DNA of 63,160 bases from Ornatilinea sp. (lineage in GTDB: Bacteria; Chloroflexota; Anaerolineae; Anaerolineales; Anaerolineaceae): positions 1 through 63,160 of the forward strand of contig JAHDQE010000070.1 in the NCBI GenBank assembly GCA_018433975.1, read 5' to 3'. Positions 16,033 through 24,826 of the stretch are shown here, piece after piece. The position numbers were made by a program, and so were the translations under genes. How positions within the stretch are numbered: position 1 is the first letter of the stretch; the number at the start of each line of letters is the position of its first letter. The notes beneath the pieces are model-generated. The model was not told where the DNA came from. It saw only the letters and a program-made list of their open reading frames with translations, and ran no database searches.

Positions 16033-17445
16033 ATGAAGCGAAAGAAATGGTTTATCATAATCGGGGTTTTTATAGTTGTTGTCGGGGGATTCATCTTTTT
16101 CCGGGTGCAGCGTTCCAAAGCAATCGGCGAAAGCCAGTTTGAGACCGTTCAGATTGAACGCGGCGAACTGGTAGCCATCGTGGGGGCCACCGGTACAGTG
16201 GATGCCAACCAGACCACCCAGCTAAGCTGGCAAACCAGTGGTCGAATTGGCGAAATTCATGTTTCCCTGGGCGACCAGGTTGAAAAAGACGAGATACTGG
16301 CAGAATTGGACAGGGCCTCCCTGCCGCAGACTGTGATTATGGCTAAAGCTGATTTGGTGAGTGCCAAACGCGCTTTGGAAGATCTAAAAAAGTCCCAGAC
16401 CGCAAACGCTCAGGCCGAATTGACACTGGCCCAAGCGACGATCGCCCTGCAAGATGCTTTGGATGATCGCGAAAGCAAAAACTACCAACGCGCCAGTGAG
16501 AATACTCTGGATGGACTGCGGGCGAATTATTATCTGGCAGAAGACGCAGTGGATGAGGCAGAAAAGCTGTTTACCGCATTGGAAGATCGCGCAGAAGATG
16601 ACCCGGGACGGGCTGCGGCCTTAAGCACTCTGGTAAGCGCGCGAAAGAATCGGGACCGGGCTCTGTATAATCTGGACTACGCCCTGGGCAAACCGGATGC
16701 CGATGAAGTTGCAGAAGCAGATGCCCGCGTTGAGTTGGCGCAAGCCAACCTTGAGGATGCTCAGCGGGAATGGGACCGCTTGAAAGATGGGGCCGACCCG
16801 GATGATATTGCGGCTGCCGAGGCCCGGGTGGAATCCATTGAAGCAACGCTCGAATTGAGTCAGTTGAAAGCCCCCTTTGCCGGACGGGTCACCATGGTAG
16901 AAAACAAAGCGGGGGATCAGGTCTCACCCGGTACGGTATCCTTCCGGGTGGATGATTTGAGCCACATGTTGGTGGACGTTCAAATTCCCGAAGTAGATAT
17001 CAGTCGCGTGGCAGTTGGGCAAGATGTAAACCTCACTTTTGATGCTATCCGGGATAAAAATTACAATGGAAAAGTAATTGAAGTCGCCCGGGTGGGGACG
17101 GTCAGCCAGGCAGGTGTGGATTTCAAAGTCACCGTAGAACTTACCGACGAAGACGATGCCGTACGACCGGGAATGACCGCGGCGGTTAATATTGTAGTGA
17201 ACAAATTGGAAAATGTACTCCTCATTCCCAACCGGGCAGTCCGCTTCCAGAATGGAAAGCGGGTGGTATATGTACAGGGAGCAAACCCTTTAATGCCTGA
17301 TCAGGTAGAAATCCAGATTGGAGCTTCTTCCGATGTTTATAGCGAGGTATTGGGAGACACTTTAAAAGAAGGCGATCAGATAGTTTTGAATCCGCCGGCC
17401 GAATTCTCACCGCCAACAGGCAGGCCTTCCGGAACAGGAAATTGA
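16033..17445 (+). CDS. MacA-like periplasmic adaptor / HlyD family protein
   Basis: The 470-residue membrane-fusion protein has an N-terminal membrane anchor (5-24). A biotinyl-lipoyl-like half follows (GRIGEIHVSLGDQVEKDEIL), then a long alanine-rich coiled-coil hairpin (about 95-275), the second lipoyl half (LKAPFAGRVTMVENKAGDQV), and beta-barrel and proximal domains. It couples an ABC exporter to its substrate outside the membrane. It overlaps the ATPase gene at TGATG. No TolC-like gene is present, as expected for a cell with a single membrane. Confidence 0.88.
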   Translation: MKRKKWFIIIGVFIVVVGGFIFFRVQRSKAIGESQFETVQIERGELVAIVGATGTVDANQTTQLSWQTSGRIGEIHVSLGDQVEKDEILAELDRASLPQTVIMAKADLVSAKRALEDLKKSQTANAQAELTLAQATIALQDALDDRESKNYQRASENTLDGLRANYYLAEDAVDEAEKLFTALEDRAEDDPGRAAALSTLVSARKNRDRALYNLDYALGKPDADEVAEADARVELAQANLEDAQREWDRLKDGADPDDIAAAEARVESIEATLELSQLKAPFAGRVTMVENKAGDQVSPGTVSFRVDDLSHMLVDVQIPEVDISRVAVGQDVNLTFDAIRDKNYNGKVIEVARVGTVSQAGVDFKVTVELTDEDDAVRPGMTAAVNIVVNKLENVLLIPNRAVRFQNGKRVVYVQGANPLMPDQVEIQIGASSDVYSEVLGDTLKEGDQIVLNPPAEFSPPTGRPSGTGN

Positions 17446-18125
17446 TGATGGACGATCAAGTGATCGTGACCAAAGACCTCACAAAAGTGTACACAATGGG
17501 TGAAGTTAAAGTCCATGCCTTGCGAGGTGTTTCTTTTAATATTCGCCGTGGAGAGGTAGTATCCATCATGGGACCATCCGGCTCGGGCAAATCCACCGTG
17601 ATGAATATCCTGGGCTGCCTTGATCGCCCCACCTCTGGTGAATATTTTCTGGATGGAGAGCGGGTCTCCGAACTATCGGATGACGAGTTATCCATAATTC
17701 GTAACCGGAAAGTGGGCTTTGTGTTTCAGAGCTTCATGTTGCTGCCGCGGCAGACCGCTCTTGCAAATGTGGAGCTGCCGTTGCGTTATGCGGGAGTTGG
17801 GAAAGACCGGAGCGCGCGGGCAAAAGCCATTCTCGAATCGGTAGGATTGGGTACAAGGCTCCACCACCGGCCGACCGAACTTTCCGGCGGCCAGCAGCAG
17901 CGTGTGGCAGTCGCCCGGGCCCTGGTAAATGACCCCGCAATCCTGATGGCCGATGAGCCTACAGGTAACCTCGATTCAATATCCGGGCAAGAAATCATGC
18001 AGCTCCTTCTGCAGTTAAATGAAGACCGGGGGACGACCCTGATCATCATTACCCATGATCCCCGCATCGCCGAGCAGACCCAACGTGTACTCCGATTATA
18101 TGATGGCCAGTTGAGGGAAGATTAA
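17445..18125 (+). CDS. MacB/LolD-type ABC transporter ATP-binding protein
   Basis: This ABC ATPase has Walker A GPSGSGKST, signature LSGGQQQRVAVARAL, Walker B ILMADEPTGNLDS and the H-loop histidine in IITHDP. The FtsE/LolD/MacB class is indicated by length and by LGCLDRPTSGEY. ATG 17445 overlaps the upstream TGA, and ATG 17448 is an equal alternative. The stop overlaps the permease start (TAATG), so all three genes are coupled. It powers the export system. Confidence 0.93.
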   Translation: MMDDQVIVTKDLTKVYTMGEVKVHALRGVSFNIRRGEVVSIMGPSGSGKSTVMNILGCLDRPTSGEYFLDGERVSELSDDELSIIRNRKVGFVFQSFMLLPRQTALANVELPLRYAGVGKDRSARAKAILESVGLGTRLHHRPTELSGGQQQRVAVARALVNDPAILMADEPTGNLDSISGQEIMQLLLQLNEDRGTTLIIITHDPRIAEQTQRVLRLYDGQLRED

Positions 18126-19351
18126 TGAAAATTACACAGGCAATCATGGAAGCACTGGAAAGCCTTGTTGCGAATAAAACCCGGGCTGCTTTGACGATCC
18201 TCGGAATTGTGATTGGTGTGGCAGCGGTTATCGCCATGCTGGCAGTCGGCCAGGGGGCCCAGAACACGATTACCGGTTCAATCAGCGGCATTGGAAGCAA
18301 TTTATTATTTGTATTCTCCGGAAATCTCCAGGAAGAAGTTCGCAATGTTCAACCCCTGAAAACAAGCGATGCGGATGCAATTGCCGATCCATTTCAGGCT
18401 CCTGCAGTTGCTGCAGTAGCGCCTATTCTTAACGCCAATCTCGAAGTTTCCTACGCTGGAGAGCAAACAACCGTTGAAATCAATGGAGTAACCCCCGATT
18501 ACAAGGCAGTCCGGAATTACGAACTTCTGGAGGGAGACTTCATCAATGAGGACCAGATTTTAGGAAGGGCCTCTGTTGCTCTGCTGGGTGTAGAAGTAGC
18601 GGATAAGTTAATCGGCCATCGGGATGGACTGGTTGGGGAAACCATTCGGATTGAAGGACAGCCGTTCCGCATCATAGGCGTTCTGGAACCAAAGGGAGGG
18701 AGTTCTTTTGGCAGCCAGGATAATGTCGTTCTGATTCCTTTTTCAACCGCAAAAACTCGTTTGATTCGCCGCAGCCAGGATCAGGTGGATGTAATTTATG
18801 TCCAGGCTGTCAGCGCAGAGGATGTGGATCTGGCAGCGGATCAGATATCGCAGATTTTGCGCAATCGCCACCGGATCATGCTTGGCCCGGATGATTTCAC
18901 CGTATTCACCCAGCAGGATTTTGTCGCTACGGCACAAACCATCACCGGCGTGTTTACGATCTTCCTGGGAGGAGTGGCCGGGATCTCTCTGCTGGTAGGC
19001 GGGATCGGCATCATGAATATTATGCTGGTGTCCGTCACCGAGCGCACCCGGGAAATTGGCCTGCGTAAGGCCCTGGGCGCTCGCAAAGCAGATATCTTGC
19101 TTCAGTTTTTAACCGAATCTTCGCTGTTGAGTTTGTTGGGTGGAATTTTTGGAATCATGCTGGGCTGGTTTTTGTCATTCATTGTTGGGCAGATTGCTGC
19201 GGCCAATAACACTCCGATCAATCCGGCCATAGGTATAGAAGCCATTCTGCTGGCAACGTTGTTCTCTACGGCAGTCGGGTTGTTCTTTGGCATTTACCCC
19301 GCCAACCGCGCCGCGAATTTGGAACCTGTTGAAGCACTGCGGCATGAGTAA
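18125..19351 (+). CDS. MacB-like ABC transporter permease
   Basis: The 408-residue permease has one N-terminal membrane helix (about 20-42), a large outside MacB_PCD domain (about 50-260) and three C-terminal helices with the FtsX motif around TERTREIGLRKALGARK. Such four-TM permeases work as mechanotransmitters, exporting macrolides, peptides or lipoproteins from outside the membrane. It is the third gene of the operon, ended by the terminator at 19390. Confidence 0.92.
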   Translation: MKITQAIMEALESLVANKTRAALTILGIVIGVAAVIAMLAVGQGAQNTITGSISGIGSNLLFVFSGNLQEEVRNVQPLKTSDADAIADPFQAPAVAAVAPILNANLEVSYAGEQTTVEINGVTPDYKAVRNYELLEGDFINEDQILGRASVALLGVEVADKLIGHRDGLVGETIRIEGQPFRIIGVLEPKGGSSFGSQDNVVLIPFSTAKTRLIRRSQDQVDVIYVQAVSAEDVDLAADQISQILRNRHRIMLGPDDFTVFTQQDFVATAQTITGVFTIFLGGVAGISLLVGGIGIMNIMLVSVTERTREIGLRKALGARKADILLQFLTESSLLSLLGGIFGIMLGWFLSFIVGQIAAANNTPINPAIGIEAILLATLFSTAVGLFFGIYPANRAANLEPVEALRHE

Positions 19352-19389
19352 CCCAACAGAATTTTTTTAATCTTTAAACATTCAAAAAA

Positions 19390-19428
19390 GATTTTCTGAA
19401 GATCAAACTCTTCAGAAAATCTTTTTTT
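19390..19428. terminator. Strong bidirectional terminator
   Basis: A perfect 13-bp stem GATTTTCTGAAGA / TCTTCAGAAAATC is followed by seven T on the plus strand, with A runs before it that serve the minus-strand gene. Confidence 0.85.
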
Positions 19429-19999
19429 ATTTCTCCGGTTGATTCAATAAAAGAAGCTCCTGATACTTTTCATCCCCTAGAAAATACCGCAGTTCCTCCT
19501 CAAAAGTCACCAACAAAGGGATCGGCTTTGTAGCCGGTCGCAGACAGCTTCCCGGCTCATCCAGCAACAGTTCAACCCGGTCAAGAGTGATACGGCCCTG
19601 CTCATCAAGGTCAAGTGGGTGGAGGATGCAATAAAAGGGTTTAAAATGCCAGGGGTGCTGCCCGGCGGCATTTGCCGCAACCTGGAGTGCGCATTTGTGG
19701 TCCCGCCGCAGGAAGACACAGGCCGTTCCGCCATAATGATCAGGGGCCTCAAGCACCATACTGTGCACAACCCGTTTGCTGGGCACAAAGGGATCTTGTT
19801 CTTCTCTGCCATCAAACCAGTCACCAGGATTCTGCTGGGCCGGTGGCATGTATTCCCGGATCAGATCCACATTATCCAGGATCATCCTGGCCTCATCCAG
19901 GTCCAGCCACACCCCATGCAGACAGCAGGCAGCTTCACATTTTTTTAGCTGGCAGCGTCTCATGGGTTCGGATTGAAGTAATCGGGGGTTGAGTTCCAT
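19427..19999 (-). CDS. DUF3109-like cysteine-rich protein
   Basis: The 190-residue protein has conserved-looking cysteines: CQLKKCEAACC near residue 16, GGTACVFL, HKCAL, FYCILHP and GSCLRP. This layout fits the DUF3109 / YkgJ-like group of putative metal- or cluster-binding proteins. No membrane segment is seen. It is transcribed alone, convergent with the exporter. The function is unknown; a metal site is inferred from the cysteines. Confidence 0.75.
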   Translation of the reverse strand: MELNPRLLQSEPMRRCQLKKCEAACCLHGVWLDLDEARMILDNVDLIREYMPPAQQNPGDWFDGREEQDPFVPSKRVVHSMVLEAPDHYGGTACVFLRRDHKCALQVAANAAGQHPWHFKPFYCILHPLDLDEQGRITLDRVELLLDEPGSCLRPATKPIPLLVTFEEELRYFLGDEKYQELLLLNQPEK

Positions 20000-20149
20000 A
20001 AAAGTTCAGCTTTACACGCAGTATTGAACTTTAATCATACCAAACAAAGGTTAAAGCTTTGCTATCACTTTAGCGCAAATTATCTTAAAATCTTTAAGGA
20101 ATGTTTTCTGCGCAAGAGTTGGATCCAGTATTTAAAGTGAGAGAGTCCA

Positions 20150-20605
20150 ATGAGAATTTCTGTTGGAGCGGATGAACGGAACCACACGGTTGAATGGGTA
20201 CTGAATTACCTCAAGGAACAGGGATACCAGGTCGTAGAGTATGGCCCCCGGGTCGGGGAAGTGAAGCCCTGGCCTGAAGTCGCACGGAGTGTTGCATTAG
20301 ATGTTGCAGGCGGTAAATCCGCAGCAGGCATCCTTTTCTGCTGGACCGGGACAGGTGTCAGCATTGCTGCCAATAAAGTGCGCGGAGTCCGCGCTGCACT
20401 GTGTGGAGACGCAGAAACTGCCCGGGGAGCAAGGCTGTGGAACAACGCAAATGTACTTTGTCTTTCACTGCGCTTAACAACGGAAGCGTTGGCGGAAGAA
20501 ATCCTCAATGCCTGGTTCGGAACGAAGTACCGGCCCGACTCTCAGGACGAACTGTGTTTGAGAATTCTGGACGAGATGGATCAGAAAAACCCGAATGCAA
20601 ATTAA
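20150..20605 (+). CDS. RpiB/LacAB-family sugar-phosphate isomerase, variant active site
   Basis: The 151-residue protein has the RpiB fold: ISVGADERNH at the start, then CWTGTGVSIAANKVRGVRAAL, where the active-site Cys and the anion-binding loop are kept. The usual D-H of GSDHAG is D-E here, and the usual R-x-H-N-x-x-N-V reads R-L-W-N-N-A-N-V, so the ring-opening His is Trp. These changes suggest a different sugar phosphate from ribose 5-phosphate. It precedes an M32 carboxypeptidase gene, with which it has no obvious tie. Confidence 0.85.
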   Translation: MRISVGADERNHTVEWVLNYLKEQGYQVVEYGPRVGEVKPWPEVARSVALDVAGGKSAAGILFCWTGTGVSIAANKVRGVRAALCGDAETARGARLWNNANVLCLSLRLTTEALAEEILNAWFGTKYRPDSQDELCLRILDEMDQKNPNAN

Positions 20606-20661
20606 GGTAAAATGGAATCAATTAAAATATTAAAAAATCGGTTATTCATAACAGGTGCAGA

Positions 20662-22164
20662 ATGCAAAATAAAATAAAAGAATTGAAATCAATTTTGGGA
20701 GAAGTCAGCGACCTGAATTACGCCAGTGCCGTTTTGGGCTGGGATCAACAAACTTACATGCCCTCCGGCGGTGCCGAAGGCCGCGGCCGTCAGTTGGCAA
20801 CCCTGGCACGCCTGGCACATATTCGCTTCACTTCGGATGAAGTAGGACAGCTTTTGGAGGATCTCGAACCTTACGCGGAACAGCTTCCTGCAGATTCGGA
20901 TGACGCACGGTTGATTAAAGTTACCCGGCGGGAATACGACAAGAGTACCAAAGTAACGTCGGAATGGGTATCCGATTTTGCCAATGAAACCACTCTCGGC
21001 CAATCGGTGTGGGAAAAAGCAAGAGAAAAATCCGATTTCAGCATGTTCCAGCCTAACCTGGAAAAGATCATTGCGCTGCGCAGGCAGTATGCCGAGTTCT
21101 TTGCTCCCTATGACCATGTTTACGACCCGCTGTTGGATGATTTTGAACCCGGCTTAAAGACCGCCGAGGTCAAGGAAATTTTCGACAATCTGCGGCCGAA
21201 ACAGGTGGAACTGATCCAGGCCATCAGCGAAAAACCACAGGTCGATGATTCTTTCATCCATTTAGAATTTCCCGACCAGAAACAATGGGATTTTGGTGAG
21301 AAGGTGATCTCCGATTTTGGTTTTGATTGGAATCGCGGGCGGCAGGATAAAACCGCGCACCCGTTCACAACCTCTTTCGGATTGGATGACGTGCGGATCA
21401 CCACCCGGGTGATCACCAATCTGGGCGGCTCGGCATTGTTCAGCACTATGCACGAGGCGGGCCACGCGATGTATGAACAGGGATTTCCTGCATCACTCGG
21501 GCGCACACCGCTGGCCAATGGCGCCTCAATGGCAGTTCATGAATCACAATCCAGAATGTGGGAAAATCTGGTGGGACGGTCTTACGCTTTCTGGACCTAT
21601 TACTACCCTATCCTTCAGGCATTCTTCCCGTCTCAACTTGGAAATGTCGATCTGGAAACTTTCTATAAAGGGATCAACAAAGTTGAGCCTTCCTTGATCC
21701 GGGTAGAATCGGACGAGGCTACCTACAATCTTCACATCATGCTGCGCCTGGAATTGGAGATTGCCATGATGGAAGGCAGCCTGGCCGCGAAAGATTTGCC
21801 GGAAGCCTGGAACGACCGCATGAATTCCTATCTGGGGATTACCCCACAAAATGACCGGGTTGGGGTATTGCAGGATGTCCATTGGTCAGGTGGAATGATC
21901 GGCTATTTCCCCACCTACGCGCTGGGCAATCTGGTCTCAACACAATTATGGGAGTCGATCCAAAAAGACCTCCCGGATTTAGAAGAACAAATTGCAAAGG
22001 GGCATTTTGGAGAACTTTTGGGATGGCTTCGTGACAAGATTCACCGGCATGGAGCAAAGTTTGAACCTCAAGAGTTAGTACAGCAGGTTACAGGATCAAA
22101 GATTGACGCAGCATCTTACGTCCGCTATTTGAACAAAAAATACAAAGCGATATATAATTTATAA
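20662..22164 (+). CDS. M32 family metallocarboxypeptidase
   Basis: The 500-residue enzyme removes C-terminal residues from peptides in the cytoplasm. The zinc motif is MHEAGHAMYEQG (HEAGH at 264-268), followed by HESQSRMWEN at about 293, the M32 signature that includes the third ligand. Length and the all-helical character match thermostable carboxypeptidase 1 / Taq carboxypeptidase. It starts 57 bases after the isomerase gene. Confidence 0.93.
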   Translation: MQNKIKELKSILGEVSDLNYASAVLGWDQQTYMPSGGAEGRGRQLATLARLAHIRFTSDEVGQLLEDLEPYAEQLPADSDDARLIKVTRREYDKSTKVTSEWVSDFANETTLGQSVWEKAREKSDFSMFQPNLEKIIALRRQYAEFFAPYDHVYDPLLDDFEPGLKTAEVKEIFDNLRPKQVELIQAISEKPQVDDSFIHLEFPDQKQWDFGEKVISDFGFDWNRGRQDKTAHPFTTSFGLDDVRITTRVITNLGGSALFSTMHEAGHAMYEQGFPASLGRTPLANGASMAVHESQSRMWENLVGRSYAFWTYYYPILQAFFPSQLGNVDLETFYKGINKVEPSLIRVESDEATYNLHIMLRLELEIAMMEGSLAAKDLPEAWNDRMNSYLGITPQNDRVGVLQDVHWSGGMIGYFPTYALGNLVSTQLWESIQKDLPDLEEQIAKGHFGELLGWLRDKIHRHGAKFEPQELVQQVTGSKIDAASYVRYLNKKYKAIYNL

Positions 22165-22264
22165 AGGATTTGCCATCGGGAAATCTGGGATTTAAAACCC
22201 GGTGGTTTGCAGATAGTTTATGGATATAACGCCGGCTGTTGACAGAACGGACCAAGGGGAGGGT

Positions 22265-22633
22265 ATGATCTGTTTAATGTTCGTGGATGATGATATAACA
22301 ACGTTGGAGTTGATGGAAAGAGCGGTAAGTTTGCTCGGACATGAAACCATTCTATGTGCTTCGGTAAGTGAGGCTTTAAGAATGGCAGCAGACCGCCATC
22401 CTGATATGATTCTGGCAGACTTGGGGCTTCTACGGGACTGCAGTGGCAGATTATTCGTCAATCAATTTTGTGAATCATCCTCCATCGCGGGAATTCCGGT
22501 CGTTGTAATCTCCGCGGGTTGGACCAATGAAGATCTCGAACTGGTGAGACAAAACGGATCCTGCCAGTATTTGGAAAAACCCATTCATCTGGACACCTTA
22601 TCCCGTTTAATCCAGAGCTGTGAAAGTAATTAA
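22265..22633 (+). CDS. Single-domain response regulator
   Basis: A CheY-like receiver of about 122 residues: acidic pocket VDDD, phospho-acceptor Asp in MILADLG, VVISA, and K of YLEKP. ATG 22265 has GGGGAGG just upstream; a start at 22220 would add a 15-residue tail unlike the family. There is no output domain. No histidine kinase is nearby, so its partner is unknown. Confidence 0.8.
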   Translation: MICLMFVDDDITTLELMERAVSLLGHETILCASVSEALRMAADRHPDMILADLGLLRDCSGRLFVNQFCESSSIAGIPVVVISAGWTNEDLELVRQNGSCQYLEKPIHLDTLSRLIQSCESN

Positions 22634-22637
22634 TTCC

Positions 22638-23507
22638 ATGATGCATTTTGGTGTAATTTTACCGACTTTTGGGGAAAGCGCAAATCGGGAAAGCATTCTC
22701 GAAACGGCCCAGGCTGCTGAAAACCTGGGCTTTGATTCGATCTGGATGACAGACCATCTCGCACTACCCATATCCGACGCGGCTCGTTTCGGGCGTATTT
22801 ATGAAGCTGTTTCCACCCTGGCTTTTTTGGCCGGGAAAACGCAGAAAATCCGGCTCGGAACTTCGGTGCTGGTCCTGCCGCAAAGAAATCCGGTGGAAAT
22901 TGCCAAACAAATCGCTACAATCGATGACCTTTCTAACGGCAGGGTCATGCTGGCAGTAGGCGTGGGATGGTCACAGGGAGAGTATGCCAACCTGGGATAT
23001 GATTTTCACAACCGGGGCAGCCGTATGGATGAAGCCATTCAGGTGTTGAAATCCCTCTGGTCGGGTGAAGAATCGATCTCATTTCATGGAAAACATTATG
23101 ATTTTAAAGACGCTGTAATTTCTCCATCCCCCATGCAGAGAGGTGGTCCGCCCGTTTGGGTGGGCGGTGGTTCCGCTGCCGCATTACGACGGGCAGTCTC
23201 GCTGGGGGATGGTTGGCATCCCAACGTGCAGTCCCCTTCAGCACTGCGTGAAGCGCTCCAAACAATACCGTCTGATTTAAGACCCAATAACTTCACGGTT
23301 TGCCCCAGAATAAAACTGAATTTCAATCGGGACGATTTGCCGGAAAACACTCTGCATGGAACCCCTCAAAAAGTAATCCGTCAGATTCAAGCGTATCGGA
23401 CTGCCGGGATAACGGGAGCCGTCATCGCTTTTGATGCTGAAAACACTTCTGCCCGGCTGCAGATGTTGAAACAATTTTCCGAAGAAGTCATGCCGGAATT
23501 TCACTGA
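22638..23507 (+). CDS. LLM class F420-dependent-type oxidoreductase
   Basis: The 289-residue protein is a luciferase-like TIM barrel: MHFGVILPTFGE, WMTDHLALP, LGTSVLVLPQRNPVEIAKQ and GRVMLAVGVGW. Such enzymes use F420 or FMN to oxidise or reduce varied substrates. ATG 22638 or 22641 fits the family start; an upstream in-frame GTG (22620) would overlap the previous gene. The substrate is not evident. Confidence 0.88.
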   Translation: MMHFGVILPTFGESANRESILETAQAAENLGFDSIWMTDHLALPISDAARFGRIYEAVSTLAFLAGKTQKIRLGTSVLVLPQRNPVEIAKQIATIDDLSNGRVMLAVGVGWSQGEYANLGYDFHNRGSRMDEAIQVLKSLWSGEESISFHGKHYDFKDAVISPSPMQRGGPPVWVGGGSAAALRRAVSLGDGWHPNVQSPSALREALQTIPSDLRPNNFTVCPRIKLNFNRDDLPENTLHGTPQKVIRQIQAYRTAGITGAVIAFDAENTSARLQMLKQFSEEVMPEFH

Positions 23508-23539
23508 CAGGTGACTTTCCGGAGATTACAGGTGTCTGA

Positions 23540-24604
23540 ATGCTCCCCGAATTTGCGCAGTTACCCCGTACCAGGCTCATTTTAATCATCCTTTCAGTTG
23601 TGCTGGGAGTATTATTCCTCATGGGCTGTGGGACAAACCTGCCCGAGATTGGTAATTTATTGGTTTCACCAACGAACTCCCCCACAACGGAATTACCGAC
23701 AGAAACCCCACAGGAAGAAATTCTCCTTTCTCCAATTGTTCCGGATACGGCCACACCTCCCCCTCCTACCGCGCCGCCACCTACAGCGACTTTTACCCCA
23801 ACACCCACGCAAACTTTGGAACCCATCAGCACCGTGATCGCCACGCTGTTCTATCAGGGGACTCCCACACCCGGTCCCACCGCCACGCGGACACGTCCGC
23901 CCACTGCCACACCCACCGTAACCCTGACCCCTACCCCACCCTTTGCGTATCTCCATATCACCCGGCCCGGATTGTTTTCAAAACTGATTTCCCCGTATCG
24001 TATGGAAGCCATGGTGCAGCCCGGCGAGGATGGTCTGGTGCGGATTGAATTGATTGGGGAAGATAACAAACTGATTAGCAGCCAGGTACTGGATTATCGG
24101 GATTATATGAACCGCCGGTTCTGGATTGCGCCGTTCCTGGAGTTCCAAATCGCGGGGGCGGCGGAGACCGCACGGCTGGTGATAACGGTTGAAGATCAAT
24201 TTGGACGCAAAATTGCTCTTTCATCGGTGGATCTGATCCTGATGGAAATGGGAGATACTGAAACCACACCATCCGAGATAGATCTTGAGCCTTATATCAT
24301 CCGCTATCCTTATCCGGATCAGGTTATCCAGGGAGGAAAGTTGTGGGTAAGCGGCGTGGCCCGCAGAGTGAACGACAGTCCATTGATCATCGAACTGATC
24401 AATGAAGAGGGGAATGTGGTCGGGGCAAGCCGGCTGGAAGTTCCCCCACCCACAGGAGAAATGAGCCATATACCTTTTGGTGTGGAGATTCCTTATTTCA
24501 TTGAAGGAACAACGCCGGTTCGATTAACTATCCGCCAGGACAGTACACAGCGGCTTCCGGGTATCGTAGCACTGTCGAGTATCCAGATTGTCCTCGAACC
24601 TTAA
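23540..24604 (+). CDS. Surface lipoprotein with Thr/Pro linker and two Ig-like domains
   Basis: The 354-residue protein has a hydrophobic N-terminus ending in a lipobox (LFLMGC, Cys at about 35). A Thr/Pro-rich linker follows (about 45-135) with many PT and TP steps. Two beta-rich domains come next (about 135-230 and 245-354), each opening with an I-x-x-P or I-x-Y-P strand as in Gmad2-type Ig-like domains. It is probably anchored outside the membrane, with the linker spanning the wall. The ligand is unknown. Confidence 0.75.
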   Translation: MLPEFAQLPRTRLILIILSVVLGVLFLMGCGTNLPEIGNLLVSPTNSPTTELPTETPQEEILLSPIVPDTATPPPPTAPPPTATFTPTPTQTLEPISTVIATLFYQGTPTPGPTATRTRPPTATPTVTLTPTPPFAYLHITRPGLFSKLISPYRMEAMVQPGEDGLVRIELIGEDNKLISSQVLDYRDYMNRRFWIAPFLEFQIAGAAETARLVITVEDQFGRKIALSSVDLILMEMGDTETTPSEIDLEPYIIRYPYPDQVIQGGKLWVSGVARRVNDSPLIIELINEEGNVVGASRLEVPPPTGEMSHIPFGVEIPYFIEGTTPVRLTIRQDSTQRLPGIVALSSIQIVLEP

Positions 24605-24826
24605 AACTTTCCAGCGGTTTTAATTTGCCCCACAATCCTCTTTTTGTCTGTCTATTCAGTTGAATTCTGTTGAATAATTGGTTAGGATATATTTATTCAA
24701 TAGAGCTTTACTGTTGTAAAGTCCGGGTGAAAACAAGTTGGGGATAAATGCAGATCGCTTAAGCGATTTTTTAGAAATAGCGCTGGCAAAGGAACATTGA
24801 AGTTTCGTACACACGTGAGGCAAATC

